A stretch of 64,000 bases of DNA from Vibrio hepatarius. Lineage in GTDB: Bacteria; Pseudomonadota; Gammaproteobacteria; Enterobacterales; Vibrionaceae. The first letter of the stretch is position 1. Every line of letters begins with the position of its first letter. The stretch covers positions 62,001 through 126,000 of the forward strand of contig NZ_LHPI01000019.1 in NCBI RefSeq assembly GCF_001274785.1. The letters are read 5' to 3'. Shown here piece after piece: positions 35,633 through 45,635 of the stretch. The notes under the pieces were generated by a model. It worked only from the letters and a program-made list of their open reading frames with translations. It searched no databases and was not told the origin of the DNA. Position numbers and translations under genes: made by a program.

Positions 35633-37963
35633 AGTAAAATCTAAGCCAATAAATGGCAAAATTGCTTCTGCGACAGGCTTAAGCTGTTTATCGATATAGT
35701 GTTGATAATCGATGGTGCTCTTTAAGTACTCTTTCGGTTCTGGCCCTGATACGGTAATCAGATACTCAATTCGACCTTTGCTCTGGTATTGCAGCGGTCT
35801 ACCAAGCTGAGCATTGATTTCATCAGCCATGCGTGCCGCCCGTACTTGAGGTGGGATGTTCTTTTGGTATTCGTGCAATTTACGACGCAGGCGCTTTTGG
35901 TAAACCAGTTCATCGTCAAATTCACCCGCGAGCGTGCGCTCAACGGTGTCACGCACGTATTCACTTGGGTCTTGGTCGTGAAAAACCATCGAATAGAGGT
36001 TGGACTGAAAGCGCTGGGCAAGTGGCGTCCAGTCTGTTCGTGCACTCTCTAATCCTTTAAACACGATGCGCTTTTGCTCACCTTCGCCAATTAAGCCCGC
36101 GTAGCGTTTTTTGGACCCCGTTTCCTGCCCGCGAATAGTCGGCATTAAGAATTTGCGATAATGCGTTTCGTATTCCAGTTCAAGAATGGAAGTTAAGTTG
36201 TACTCTTGCTTAAGGTGCTGCGTCCACCATTGGTTGATATGTTCGACCAACTGATTACCGACTTTATCTGCTTCTTGTTGACTGAATTGACCATTCAAAG
36301 AGACAAACGTAGAGTCAGTATCACCGTAGATCACTTGATAGCCTTTATCTTCTATTAAGCGTTTGGTTTGTTTCATGATTTCATGGCCGCGCATAGTGAT
36401 ACTTGAAGCTAAACGCGTATCAAAGAAACGACAACCGGAAGAACCCAAAACGCCATAAAACGAGTTCATGATGATCTTGATTGCTTGAGAAAACGCTTTC
36501 TCGTTATTCTTCTTTGCTACGTCACGCGCTGCCCACAAATCTTCGATCATCTTAGGCAAAAAGTGCTTACGTCGGTCGAACTGACCGCCGCGAAAACCAG
36601 GTACCGCTTGATTATCCGCTTTGCCAATTTCCAACTTGAGTCCTTCAATTAATCCCATTGGATCGATTAAGAAAGAACGGATAATCGAAGGGTACAGACT
36701 CTTAAAATCGAGTACCAATACAGAGTCGTAGAGATTCGGGATCGAATCCATCACATAACCACCAGGGCTTGCGATCCAGTTTTCTGGATGTAAGTTTGGC
36801 GCGACATAACCAGCACGATGAATCTGAGGTAAATACAAGTTAGTAAACGCGGCGACCGATCCTCCAACACGGTCCAGTTCAACGCCGGTTAACCTTGAGC
36901 GTTCAATGGCAAACTCGAGTAGGTGAGTGTGGGCGAAGATCTTATTCACCAGTACGCAATCTTGCAGATTGTATTTCGCTAAAGACGGTTTGTCGTTTTT
37001 GAACATCTGGTTAATTTCGTCCATGCGGTCATGCACGTTGTGGATCTGCTTACCTTCGCCCAGTAATTCTTGTGATACGGATTCTAGCGACCAGCTACGA
37101 AAGTGATAAGTCGCGGTTTTGAGCGTATCAATGCCGTCCATTACCACACGTCCGGGAATCGAGATAAATCCCTGTTGCGTTGTATTGGAAGTACGGAAGT
37201 AGCTGGCTTGATTCCCGCGGCCGATATAAAGCTTCAGCTTGTTCCATTCTGCTCGTTTGTGCAGCAACCTGAAGTCAAAATCAATCACGTTCCAACCGAT
37301 GATGACATCTGGGTCAAACAGCTTAAACCAGTTGACCATCGCGAGTAGCAGCTCGCGCTCGTCTTTCACCCACTCAATGGATGTCTCTGCGGGTTGAGGT
37401 TCGCCAATCATAATGACACGGCTATCCAACGGGCTGTCGAGGCCGATCGAATAGAGAATGCCTTTTTCCGAGCACTCAATATCGAGGGACACCACTTTGA
37501 GTTGTGGTGTGTAATCCCCCTGACGACACTTTACGTTTGTGATGCGCTGATAACCATTTCGAGATTGGCCGGTGCCAGTAAATTCCACGCTGCCTTTGAT
37601 GAAGCGCTCCATCAAATATCGATCGGCTAAGCGAATGTCGTCTTCGAGTACCAGCAACTCTTGAAGTTTGAGCGCCTGACTCAGCGCTTGTGCGTCTTTT
37701 ACCGTTGCACAATAACACGCGGCCAGCGGCTCGGAGTCAAAGCTGTGTAGAGGCAACGGCTTGAGTTCGGCTGGTATCGCCATATTGGCAATCTGTTCTT
37801 CGATGAGAGCTGTGTCTTGTTGTAAAACGAAGAATACCGGCTTTTCACCCTCAATGATCAGTTGTGCAGGACCTTGCTCGGTCGCGAGCCATAAGTCAAT
37901 ATTGGTGGTGCCTGATACGTCTCGCGCTTGGCGAGTAAGGAGAAAGCCTTGGTTAATGGTCAT
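35600..37963 (-). CDS. polB: DNA polymerase II
   Basis: 787 residues (E. coli 783), family B. The 3'-5' exonuclease motif VVSLDIECS, polymerase motif A DFKSLYPSIIRSFLIDPMGL, motif B around KIIMNSFYGVLGSS and motif C YGDTDSTFV are intact. It works in replication restart and translesion bypass. No convincing LexA box in the 72 bases before the start, unlike E. coli; that short region also holds the terminator of the preceding gene. Confidence 0.96.
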   Translation of the reverse strand: MTINQGFLLTRQARDVSGTTNIDLWLATEQGPAQLIIEGEKPVFFVLQQDTALIEEQIANMAIPAELKPLPLHSFDSEPLAACYCATVKDAQALSQALKLQELLVLEDDIRLADRYLMERFIKGSVEFTGTGQSRNGYQRITNVKCRQGDYTPQLKVVSLDIECSEKGILYSIGLDSPLDSRVIMIGEPQPAETSIEWVKDERELLLAMVNWFKLFDPDVIIGWNVIDFDFRLLHKRAEWNKLKLYIGRGNQASYFRTSNTTQQGFISIPGRVVMDGIDTLKTATYHFRSWSLESVSQELLGEGKQIHNVHDRMDEINQMFKNDKPSLAKYNLQDCVLVNKIFAHTHLLEFAIERSRLTGVELDRVGGSVAAFTNLYLPQIHRAGYVAPNLHPENWIASPGGYVMDSIPNLYDSVLVLDFKSLYPSIIRSFLIDPMGLIEGLKLEIGKADNQAVPGFRGGQFDRRKHFLPKMIEDLWAARDVAKKNNEKAFSQAIKIIMNSFYGVLGSSGCRFFDTRLASSITMRGHEIMKQTKRLIEDKGYQVIYGDTDSTFVSLNGQFSQQEADKVGNQLVEHINQWWTQHLKQEYNLTSILELEYETHYRKFLMPTIRGQETGSKKRYAGLIGEGEQKRIVFKGLESARTDWTPLAQRFQSNLYSMVFHDQDPSEYVRDTVERTLAGEFDDELVYQKRLRRKLHEYQKNIPPQVRAARMADEINAQLGRPLQYQSKGRIEYLITVSGPEPKEYLKSTIDYQHYIDKQLKPVAEAILPFIGLDFTSLSEPQLGLF

Positions 37964-37977
37964 CGAAGTACTACTAA

Positions 37978-38013
37978 AATAAAAAAGCGAAACATCAACG
38001 TAATGTTTCGCTT
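37978..38013 (-). terminator. Terminator of the DUF4105 gene
   Basis: Perfect stem AAGCGAAACAT/ATGTTTCGCTT (38113-equivalent arms at 37985-37995 and 38003-38013), then TTTTTTATTTT on the minus strand. It lies between the DUF4105 gene and polB. Confidence 0.88.
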
Positions 38014-38035
38014 CAGTAGCTTAGCACAATGTTAG

Positions 38036-39889
38036 CTAGTAGTAGATATAACCAGTAATTTTTGCGCTGACGTCTTCTTCTTGCCAGTGTTGGTAGGTCA
38101 CTTGACTACGCACAGCTAAGTTGCGGTTAAATGACCATTGCCAGCTCGCAGTTGCACTGGCATTTTGGTCGGCGTCTGTTTTGAACAAAGAGAGGTATTG
38201 TCCTTGAATACCAATGCGGTGGCTGTCACCTAATTGGTAGAGCATACCTGCTTCGATACCCGCACCTGGTACTGCGTCGTAGTCAGTGAGTTGTCCGCCG
38301 CTGAGTTCTGCAGAGAACAAACCGTACAAATGCAAACCGTCCGAATCGCCCCACGCTTTACCGAATCCACCTTGCGCAAAAGTGCGTCCGGCGAGTTTGT
38401 CTTCATCTGGTCGGCGGTCAAAACCTAGGCGTACATTCCATGCCCAGCTGTCAAAGATACGGTTCGATGGCGCCAACGCCATAGAGTCCATAAAGTAGAA
38501 GCGATCGACGCGACTCGTTCCATTTTCATCAACACTGAATTGTGTATCCAAAAAGCTGATTTTGGCTCCTGGAATAAACCCATCTTGAGAGTCGAGTAAG
38601 TCGTGGTACGCCGGGCGCCATTCAAAGGTCGCTTTGTTGGTGTAGTTATCACTGTACTGGTAACTCAGACCAATTCTTGCTGACGCGTGGCCTTGCTCCG
38701 GCGATATGCTTGGTTTAGGTACTTGCGAGAACGGTGAGTCCACTTTAATACGACTGCGTTGATACAGCAGTTCAGTAAGACGCTTTGCCGTCGGATCTCG
38801 CTCAAGACCAACATCATACAACTCAAAGTTCAGCCATTCGTACGCAAATTCCAAAATGGCTGCGCGCTCGGTGTCACTGTATTCGTCAGCTGAAGGAAAT
38901 TGCCCCAGCTTAGCTTGCTTGGCCGCTTCGAATAGACGTGGATCGATCTCTTCGCTTTGATGGAGAAGGCGAGTACCGAATGCTTCACGATACTTGGGCT
39001 CTTCAAGTAAGCCATTCTTTGCGAGCGTTTCAACGGTGTCCGATGGAATCGCTTGTAAAGGGAAGTCGGCAATCAGTGATAAGTCATCGCGTGCCAATTC
39101 AAGTAGTGCGAGCAACTGATAAGAGCAGTTTTCGTCAAGGAAGTAGTAGTCAAATTCAGCGCGTTGCATTTCCCACAAGTGAAGCAAGACACGATTCACT
39201 TCTTCTTCGTTTAGCTTGAGTTTGTATTCCCAAATGTCTCGAGATTCGATGTCGTTGTACTCGCGCACCTTACGGTAATACGGCATCACGGTGAAGCGCC
39301 CGGGATAGCTGCCGACCAAGCCTTTGAAAGCGTATAGCGCAGCGTTGTCTTGCGTTTCTGGCTCTGCGGCGAAGTTAATGGCAAATGCGACCAGCTCTTT
39401 ATGTCTGGTTTGATCTTTTGCATCCACACGCAACAAGGTATGGCCGAACATCGAAGATGGGTTATTCATAAACGCGGTCGGAAACACCAGTGTCATGCCT
39501 TCGGGATCGATCACATCTCGCCATGTTTGCATCTCTTCACACTCTAGCTGAGCTTGACGACCTGCTTTGGATTCTAACCAGGTAAAACGCGCAGGGTATT
39601 GGCAGCGTGCTTCGTTGGCGGCCTCAGAATCACTGTTATACAGAGCGGCGACAGTCGCATTGAGCTCCGCAAGTGGTGAAGTTTTACCTTGTGGAGAGAA
39701 GAAAAACTCATCCTTGTCGACACTGCTCTCATAGCCTGAAAATGTATTTGGCAAGTAGTGACCTAACTTCAGCCAGTAAGGATCGCTTGCGAGTTGTTCG
39801 GTATCAAAGTTCGATTGTGCGACCGTTGATGCACTGACAAGTACGCCAAAGCTGGCGAGAAGAGATGTACAAAGGGGAGATAGCTTCAT
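38036..39889 (-). CDS. DUF4105 (Lnb N-terminal periplasmic-like) protein with C-terminal beta-strand domain
   Basis: 617 residues, signal peptide MKLSPLCTSLLASFGVLVSASTVAQ. A papain-like DUF4105 region (about 120-300) shows SSMFGHTLLRVD with a candidate catalytic His and YYFLDENCSYQLL with a candidate Cys. The C-terminal third (from about 385) alternates short hydrophobic strands and ends in aromatic residues (KITGYIYY), as in an outer-membrane or surface barrel. DUF4105 is the catalytic family of lipoprotein N-acyltransferase Lnb, so an acyl-transfer or thioesterase-like role is possible but unproven here. Confidence 0.75.
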   Translation of the reverse strand: MKLSPLCTSLLASFGVLVSASTVAQSNFDTEQLASDPYWLKLGHYLPNTFSGYESSVDKDEFFFSPQGKTSPLAELNATVAALYNSDSEAANEARCQYPARFTWLESKAGRQAQLECEEMQTWRDVIDPEGMTLVFPTAFMNNPSSMFGHTLLRVDAKDQTRHKELVAFAINFAAEPETQDNAALYAFKGLVGSYPGRFTVMPYYRKVREYNDIESRDIWEYKLKLNEEEVNRVLLHLWEMQRAEFDYYFLDENCSYQLLALLELARDDLSLIADFPLQAIPSDTVETLAKNGLLEEPKYREAFGTRLLHQSEEIDPRLFEAAKQAKLGQFPSADEYSDTERAAILEFAYEWLNFELYDVGLERDPTAKRLTELLYQRSRIKVDSPFSQVPKPSISPEQGHASARIGLSYQYSDNYTNKATFEWRPAYHDLLDSQDGFIPGAKISFLDTQFSVDENGTSRVDRFYFMDSMALAPSNRIFDSWAWNVRLGFDRRPDEDKLAGRTFAQGGFGKAWGDSDGLHLYGLFSAELSGGQLTDYDAVPGAGIEAGMLYQLGDSHRIGIQGQYLSLFKTDADQNASATASWQWSFNRNLAVRSQVTYQHWQEEDVSAKITGYIYY

Positions 39890-39987
39890 GTAATACTGCT
39901 GTTCAATCCGTGAGAATAGCTAAGCACTCTATAGGTAATTACCTGAATATTAAAGGACTTAGCTATTAAGGACGGGATGAGGGCATG

Positions 39988-40012
39988 AAAAAGGTGCTCA
40001 ATGAGCACCTTT
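39988..40012 (-). terminator. Terminator of the DUF3015 gene
   Basis: AAAGGTGCTCA / TGAGCACCTTT stem with a one-base centre; TTTTT follows on the minus strand. Confidence 0.85.
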
Positions 40013-40033
40013 CATAGCATTAAGCAAATTTGC

Positions 40034-40519
40034 TTAGATAGCGTAAGCTGCTAGAGCGTCGTCGCCAGCAACTAGAGTATTCAGGTTAGTGAATACTTCT
40101 TGAGAAGTTACGTTTTCAGATTTGAAAACTTCTGCAAAGTTTTGTTGAGCAAGCTCGTTGAATGCAGACTTGTCTGCTTCGTTGATGCCCCAAACTTCAG
40201 AAAGAGTTGCTAGAGTCTCGCCTTCGCCTTTAGCGATATCGCGAGCTAGGTTATCCATGTTGCCATCGATAAATAGAGCTAGTTTTTGAGCCGAGTTGAT
40301 AGTGCCTGAACCGTCACAACCTAGAGTACCGAAAGTGATACCGAAAGTTTGGTTACCAGAAGTACCGTTAGTAGTAGCACCTAGCACTTTGAATACTTTG
40401 CCAGACTTACCGTCAAATACCATAGTACCTAGACCACAACCGATGTCTGAGTCAGCCATTGCAACGTTTGAAAGTGGTAAAGTTGAAGCCAGAGCTGCCA
40501 CTGCTAGTAGCTTTTTCAT
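40034..40519 (-). CDS. DUF3015 family secreted protein
   Basis: 161 residues with cleavable signal MKKLLAVAALASTLPLSNVAMA; mature protein begins DSDIGCGLGTMVFDGKSGK, with two Cys (GCGLG and LGCDG) that could pair. Codons are almost all of the preferred set, pointing to strong expression. Family function unknown; common in Vibrio and Shewanella. Confidence 0.86.
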   Translation of the reverse strand: MKKLLAVAALASTLPLSNVAMADSDIGCGLGTMVFDGKSGKVFKVLGATTNGTSGNQTFGITFGTLGCDGSGTINSAQKLALFIDGNMDNLARDIAKGEGETLATLSEVWGINEADKSAFNELAQQNFAEVFKSENVTSQEVFTNLNTLVAGDDALAAYAI

Positions 40520-40879
40520 AACAATTCCTTATTAAATTTAGTTCTTTGCTAACAGAGAGTTAGCGCACGGTGGAATTTAATTTTATTCACACCTTTTTAC
40601 AAATAGATGAAAACTCTCCGGATTTCAATCGATATTTGGTTGGTTGCACATTCGAGTGCCGTTTTTGAGACTTTTTAGTCTTCATCCCCCTAAAATACTG
40701 ATTGAAATATAATTAAAGAACGTAGGCGCAGAACTTCAAATAAGTTCTTGCTAAACTTTGCGTTTGAGCACATATTCAAAGGAAGCAATTTTTAAATATT
40801 GCGTTAAAATGGGCAACCATCCCGTTACTCGCGCTTGAGCGTGATGACAAAGCTGAACATATAGTGTGGAGATACAAGT
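40520..40879. other. Divergent promoter region, DUF3015 gene / varA
   Basis: 360 bases, A/T-rich, with no credible open frame of its own. It should hold promoters for both flanking genes; I see no clear operator. Confidence 0.5.
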
Positions 40880-41524
40880 TTGATAAGTGTTTTCCTTGTA
40901 GATGATCACGAGTTGGTTCGCACAGGGATACGACGTATTATTGAAGACGTCCGTGGAATGAACGTAGCAGGGGAAGCTGAAAGCGGTGAAGACGCAGTAA
41001 AATGGTGTCGTAGCAATCATGCTGATGTCATTTTAATGGATATGAATATGCCTGGCATCGGTGGCTTGGAAGCGACTAAAAAGATCCTGCGATTCAATCC
41101 TGATGTGAAAATCATCGTGTTAACCGTTCATACGGAAAATCCGTTTCCAACCAAGGTGATGCAGGCCGGTGCAGCCGGATACCTGACAAAAGGCGCAGGA
41201 CCAGATGAAATGGTCAATGCGATTCGAGTGGTTAATAGTGGCCAACGTTACATTTCGCCAGAGATCGCTCAGCAAATGGCGTTAAGTCAGTTTTCTCCCG
41301 CATCGGAAAACCCTTTTGCCGATCTGTCTGAACGTGAATTGCAGATCATGATGATGATTACCAAAGGCCAGAAAGTTACTGACATTTCAGAGCAGTTAAA
41401 CCTGAGCCCTAAAACGGTAAACAGCTATCGTTATCGTCTTTTTAATAAGCTAGACATCAGTGGAGATGTCGAGTTAACCCACCTTGCAATTCGCCATGGA
41501 ATGTTAGATACCGAGACTTTGTAG
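40880..41524 (+). CDS. varA: Response regulator VarA (UvrY/GacA family)
   Basis: 214 residues: receiver with phospho-acceptor D54 in ILMDMNMPG and a LuxR-type helix-turn-helix at the C-terminus (LSERELQIMMMITKGQKVTDISEQLNLSPKTVNSYRYRLFNKL). Begins at TTG (40880) with GGAGA upstream, matching the UvrY N-terminus MISVFLVDDHELVRTGIRRI. Partner kinase VarS/BarA lies elsewhere. In Vibrio it turns on Csr small RNAs that free metabolism and quorum control from CsrA. Its TAG overlaps the uvrC GTG by one base. Confidence 0.95.
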   Translation: MISVFLVDDHELVRTGIRRIIEDVRGMNVAGEAESGEDAVKWCRSNHADVILMDMNMPGIGGLEATKKILRFNPDVKIIVLTVHTENPFPTKVMQAGAAGYLTKGAGPDEMVNAIRVVNSGQRYISPEIAQQMALSQFSPASENPFADLSERELQIMMMITKGQKVTDISEQLNLSPKTVNSYRYRLFNKLDISGDVELTHLAIRHGMLDTETL

Positions 41525-43356
41525 TGACCCCTTCTTTCGACTCGGTTTCCTTCCTAAAAACAGTAACTAATCAGCCCGGTGTTTATCGAATGTATAACGC
41601 CGAGGCTGTCGTTATTTATGTTGGTAAAGCCAAAGACCTAAAAAAGCGCCTTTCGAGTTATTTTCGTAAGAAAGTAGACAGCGAAAAGACCCGCGCTCTC
41701 GTCAGCAATATTGCTAAGATTGATGTCACCGTGACCCACACGGAAACGGAAGCTCTGATCTTAGAGCACAACTACATCAAGCAATATCTGCCTAAATACA
41801 ACGTTTTGCTGCGTGACGACAAATCTTACCCTTACATTTTTATTAGCGGGCACAAGCATCCTCGTTTGTCGATGCATCGTGGCGCGAAGAAGCGTAAGGG
41901 TGAATATTTTGGCCCGTATCCAGATTCTGGTGCGGTGCGTGAAACACTGCATTTAATCCAAAAGATCTTTCCTGTTCGTCAGTGTGAAGACACGGTTTAC
42001 AGCAACCGTACTCGTCCTTGTTTGATGTATCAGATTGGCCGCTGCGCTGCACCTTGCGTTAGCAGTATTATTTCTGACGAAGAGTATGCCGATTTGGTGG
42101 GTTTGGTGAGACTATTCTTGCAAGGCAAAGATCAACAGGTATTGGCGTCGCTGGTGGATAAAATGGAGCAGGCGAGTCGAGCGTTAAAGTTTGAAGATGC
42201 AGCGCGATTCCGCGATCAGATACAAGCGATCCGCCGGGTGCAAGAACAGCAATTTGTCTCTGAAGATTCGATGGATGACATGGATGTGCTGGGCTTTGCC
42301 CAAGAAAACGGCATCGCGTGTATACATATTTTGATGATTCGTCAGGGTAAAGTGCTGGGCAGCCGAAGCCACTTTCCTAAGATCCCAAATGACACCACCC
42401 AGGAAGAAGTATTCTATAGTTTCCTCAGTCAATATTACTTGAGCCACAACGAAGCTCGAACTATTCCTACTCGGATTATTCTCAACGATGGATTGATCGA
42501 CGATGTGCAGCCGCTACTACAGGCTCTGACGGCTATCGCTGGGCGAAAAGTGCACTTCCATGTGAATCCGACTGGAACACGTGGCCGGTACTTGAAACTC
42601 TCGAATACCAACGCGTTAACGGCGATAACCACTAAGATCAATCATAAAATGACGATCTCTCAGCGCTTTAAAGAGCTGAGAGAAGTGTTGGGGATGGACA
42701 ACATCTCGCGCATGGAGTGTTTTGATATCTCGCACACCATGGGTGAGAGTACTATTGCGTCTTGTGTGGTGTTCAACCATGAAGGGCCGCTCAAGCAAGA
42801 ATATCGACGTTACAACATTTCAGGAATCACTGGCGGTGATGACTATGCCGCAATGGGGCAAGCGTTAGAGCGACGTTATTCAAAACAATTGGATATCGAT
42901 AAGATTCCCGACATCGTGTTTATCGATGGTGGTAAAGGGCAACTTAACCGAGCCCACGAGATCATTTCCCATTACTGGGGTGATTGGCCGAAGAAACCGC
43001 GATTGATCGGTATCGCCAAGGGTGTCACGCGTAAACCAGGTTTGGAAACTTTGATTACCACTGAGGGTGAAGAGTTTAACTTACCAAGTGATGCACCTGC
43101 GCTTCACCTGATGCAACACATCCGTGATGAAAGCCACAACCACGCCATCGCAGGCCACCGAGCGAAGCGCGGTAAGACCCGTAGAACCAGTGCTCTTGAA
43201 GGGATTGAAGGCATTGGACCTAAGCGTCGACAAGCGTTACTCAAGTATATGGGCGGGCTGCAGGAATTGAAACGTGCGACCGTTGAAGAAATCGCCAAAG
43301 TTCCGGGCATCAGTCATTCTTTGGCAGAAAACATTTATCAAGCATTGAAACAATAG
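41524..43356 (+). CDS. uvrC: Excinuclease ABC subunit C
   Basis: 610 residues, same as E. coli. N-terminal GIY-YIG nuclease (GVYRMYNAEAVVIYVGKAKDLKKRL), Cys cluster CEDTVYSNRTRPCLMYQIGRCAAPC (iron-sulfur or zinc), UVR motif (KFEDAARFRDQIQAIR), RNase-H-like second nuclease (MECFDISHTMGES) and C-terminal helix-hairpin-helix pair. It makes both incisions in nucleotide excision repair. GTG start coupled to varA, as in E. coli uvrY-uvrC. Confidence 0.97.
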   Translation: MTPSFDSVSFLKTVTNQPGVYRMYNAEAVVIYVGKAKDLKKRLSSYFRKKVDSEKTRALVSNIAKIDVTVTHTETEALILEHNYIKQYLPKYNVLLRDDKSYPYIFISGHKHPRLSMHRGAKKRKGEYFGPYPDSGAVRETLHLIQKIFPVRQCEDTVYSNRTRPCLMYQIGRCAAPCVSSIISDEEYADLVGLVRLFLQGKDQQVLASLVDKMEQASRALKFEDAARFRDQIQAIRRVQEQQFVSEDSMDDMDVLGFAQENGIACIHILMIRQGKVLGSRSHFPKIPNDTTQEEVFYSFLSQYYLSHNEARTIPTRIILNDGLIDDVQPLLQALTAIAGRKVHFHVNPTGTRGRYLKLSNTNALTAITTKINHKMTISQRFKELREVLGMDNISRMECFDISHTMGESTIASCVVFNHEGPLKQEYRRYNISGITGGDDYAAMGQALERRYSKQLDIDKIPDIVFIDGGKGQLNRAHEIISHYWGDWPKKPRLIGIAKGVTRKPGLETLITTEGEEFNLPSDAPALHLMQHIRDESHNHAIAGHRAKRGKTRRTSALEGIEGIGPKRRQALLKYMGGLQELKRATVEEIAKVPGISHSLAENIYQALKQ

Positions 43357-43428
43357 TAAAAATCCCGCACCATAAGGGCCTGTTTTAAAGCAGTAAACAG
43401 CGCTACACGATAAGAGCCACTAATAAAT

Positions 43429-43986
43429 ATGCGTCTAAACATCCCTAACATTTTATCTTTGATGCGACTTCTTCTGATCCCAGTATTTGTTGTCGCTTTT
43501 TATCTTCCTTTTAGTTGGGCGCCTTTTGCTGCAGCTATGGTCTTTTGGGTAGCGGGTTTCACGGATTGGCTGGACGGTATGCTAGCCCGTAAGTTAGGGC
43601 AAACCTCTCGTTTCGGCGCCTTTATCGACCCAGTAGCAGATAAAGTGTTGGTCGCTACGGCTCTTATTCTGATCACCGAACATTACCATTCTATCTGGAT
43701 TACGATTCCGGCTGTGACCATGATTGCGCGTGAGATAATTATTTCTGCGCTGCGTGAATGGATGGCGGAAATCGGCAAACGTGCCAGTGTCGCGGTATCA
43801 TGGGTTGGCAAAGTGAAAACATTAACGCAGATGTTTGCACTTTGGGTGCTCATTTGGCGCTATGATGATTGGATGATTTGGCTCGGGTACGCTGCACTTT
43901 ATATCGCAACAATCCTCACTTATTGGTCTATGGCGCAATACTTGATGGCCGCTAAAGACGATTTGCTAGACGAAAAACATCACTGA
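43429..43986 (+). CDS. pgsA: CDP-diacylglycerol--glycerol-3-phosphate 3-phosphatidyltransferase
   Basis: 185 residues with the CDP-alcohol transferase motif FTDWLDGMLARKLGQTSRFGAFIDPVADK. It makes phosphatidylglycerol phosphate, first committed step to PG and cardiolipin, in the inner membrane. Third gene of the conserved uvrY-uvrC-pgsA order. Confidence 0.97.
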   Translation: MRLNIPNILSLMRLLLIPVFVVAFYLPFSWAPFAAAMVFWVAGFTDWLDGMLARKLGQTSRFGAFIDPVADKVLVATALILITEHYHSIWITIPAVTMIAREIIISALREWMAEIGKRASVAVSWVGKVKTLTQMFALWVLIWRYDDWMIWLGYAALYIATILTYWSMAQYLMAAKDDLLDEKHH

Positions 43987-43994
43987 TTTTGAAT

Positions 43995-44026
43995 AAAATG
44001 GGTTACGTAAGTAACCCATTTTGTTA
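43995..44026. terminator. Terminator between pgsA and the asparaginase gene
   Basis: AAAATGGGTTAC GTAA GTAACCCATTTT: perfect twelve-base stem. Works for both converging genes. Confidence 0.85.
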
Positions 44027-44046
44027 TTAGTGTGTAACTCGCCTAG

Positions 44047-45105
44047 CTAGTAACGGAAGTGTTGCTGGATTTCTCTATAATCTTCGGTTTGCGTTAGCGA
44101 CAACATCAACAATATTCGCGCTTTTTGTGGATTTAGTGTACCTGACGCAACAAAGCCAAATTTCTCATCGTCAATTTCCGCATCCAGAGTCGTTGAACCA
44201 GAAACGACTCGTGAACTTCTTACGACTGCAATACCTTGTTGTCTGGCTTTTACAAGTTCATTGAAGACGGTGTGATATAGGTTTCCGTTGCCGACCCCAG
44301 CACTGACAATACCATCATATTTGGCGCTAACTAACGCTTTCACTGGCAAATCAGATGCATTCGCATAGTTGTAGATAATTCCGACTTTTGGCAGCTTCTT
44401 GATATTCGAAATATCAAAGAACAGATCTTTTTCGATACGGTCTGTTTGCGCAGAGTAAGTGACATCTCCATTGTAGACCTGACCAATTGGTCCGGAATTT
44501 GGGGACTGGAAAGCTTCGACGTTTGTTGTACTGGTTTTAGTAACATTATGCGCATCAAATACCTGATCATTCATTGCCACCAGAACCCCACGCCCTACAG
44601 AGTCGTCATCTATTGCGGTTAATACCGCGTTGTAAAGATTGCGGGGGCCGTCTGCCCCTAGAGAGTTTGAAGGGCGCATCGCACCAACAAATACAACTGG
44701 CTTATTACTATTGGTGACCAAATCTAGAAAGTAAGCACTTTCTTCCATCGTGTCTGTCCCGTGAGTAATAACAACGCCATCAACCTCATCGTCTTCAAGT
44801 AGTTGATTGACACGTTTAGCAAGTTTGAGCCAAACAGAGTCACTCATATCTTGGGAACCAATATTGACGATCTGTTCACCACTAATATTTACGATGTTTT
44901 TGATTTGGGGAACGGCTGTGATGAGTGCTTCTACGTTAACCTTGCCAGCGGTGTAACTCGCGGCAGTGGTAGATTGGCTGGTTCCGGCAATGGTCCCGCC
45001 TGTTGCCAATATAACGACGTTAGGCCGCCCGTTACCTGCAATACTAAAGTTACTGAGTAGCAAGCAAGTTATCAAGGTAATACTCTGTATCATTATTTTC
45101 TTCAT
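44047..45105 (-). CDS. ansB: Secreted type II L-asparaginase
   Basis: 352 residues with signal peptide MKKIMIQSITLITCLLLSNFSIA, so periplasmic. Asparaginase motifs: ATGGTIAGTSQ with the nucleophilic Thr, and VITHGTDTMEESAYFLDL with the second Thr-Asp pair; a Lys-less MRPSNSLGADGPRNL follows. It hydrolyses asparagine to aspartate and ammonia. ATG at 45105 preferred over the GTG at 45117, which would be part of its ribosome site (GTGGTGA). It interrupts the pgsA-tRNA order known in E. coli. Confidence 0.92.
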   Translation of the reverse strand: MKKIMIQSITLITCLLLSNFSIAGNGRPNVVILATGGTIAGTSQSTTAASYTAGKVNVEALITAVPQIKNIVNISGEQIVNIGSQDMSDSVWLKLAKRVNQLLEDDEVDGVVITHGTDTMEESAYFLDLVTNSNKPVVFVGAMRPSNSLGADGPRNLYNAVLTAIDDDSVGRGVLVAMNDQVFDAHNVTKTSTTNVEAFQSPNSGPIGQVYNGDVTYSAQTDRIEKDLFFDISNIKKLPKVGIIYNYANASDLPVKALVSAKYDGIVSAGVGNGNLYHTVFNELVKARQQGIAVVRSSRVVSGSTTLDAEIDDEKFGFVASGTLNPQKARILLMLSLTQTEDYREIQQHFRY

Positions 45106-45558
45106 TTCATTCACCACTTGAATTTAAATGTCGAGAATTAGATCTCAATTGGGATAATATATGGTTTTGTTGAGACTTCTTGGCAGGGATTCACTATTTT
45201 CGTTATTGGTTAAAATGATGAGAAAGTAATGGGACTTAACTTTACGTCGTAGAAATACGCCAAATCGTTAAACGGTAGTACTAGCGTGATTCGAACTAGA
45301 GAGCGAGTGCTAAAAGTATGAAAAATGGATCTTTTTTAGAATTTACGTGACTGATACCTGTAAAGGTATCGGTACTTATCTCTTTAAAATACGGGCGTTT
45401 TTGCTACTAAATTGAGCAAATTAGAGCTTTTTGGATGTTAATTAGACAAACGATTTAAAAATTGAAAAATAGTGTTGACTCATAAGTCCGAATCCGTAGA
45501 ATGCTTTCCGTACCCAAGAGGAAGCCGATAACGAATCGCTTAAGCTTGGAGTTACAAA
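45106..45558. other. Intergenic region with the tRNA operon promoter
   Basis: About 450 bases. No gene supported apart from the promoter at 45475-45502 and the 5' leader of the tRNA transcript. Confidence 0.6.
45475..45502 (+). promoter_or_regulatory. Sigma-70 promoter of the tRNA operon
   Basis: TTGACT at 45475-45480 and TAGAAT at 45497-45502, 16 bases apart, about 57 bases before the first tRNA. Confidence 0.75.
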
Positions 45559-45632
45559 GGCGCGTTGGCAGAGTGGCTATGCAGCGGATTGCAAATCCGT
45601 GGACCTCGGTTCGACTCCGGGACGCGCCTCCA
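45559..45632 (+). tRNA. tRNA-Cys (anticodon GCA)
   Basis: 74 bases with encoded CCA. Acceptor GGCGCGT/ACGCGCC, anticodon loop ATTGCAAAT, T-loop GGTTCGACTCC. First of four tRNAs in one transcript. Confidence 0.97.
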
Positions 45633-45635
45633 TTT

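Noticed and set aside
37964..38035. LexA/SOS box for polB
   Set aside because: No CTGT-N8-ACAG-type sequence in the short upstream region.
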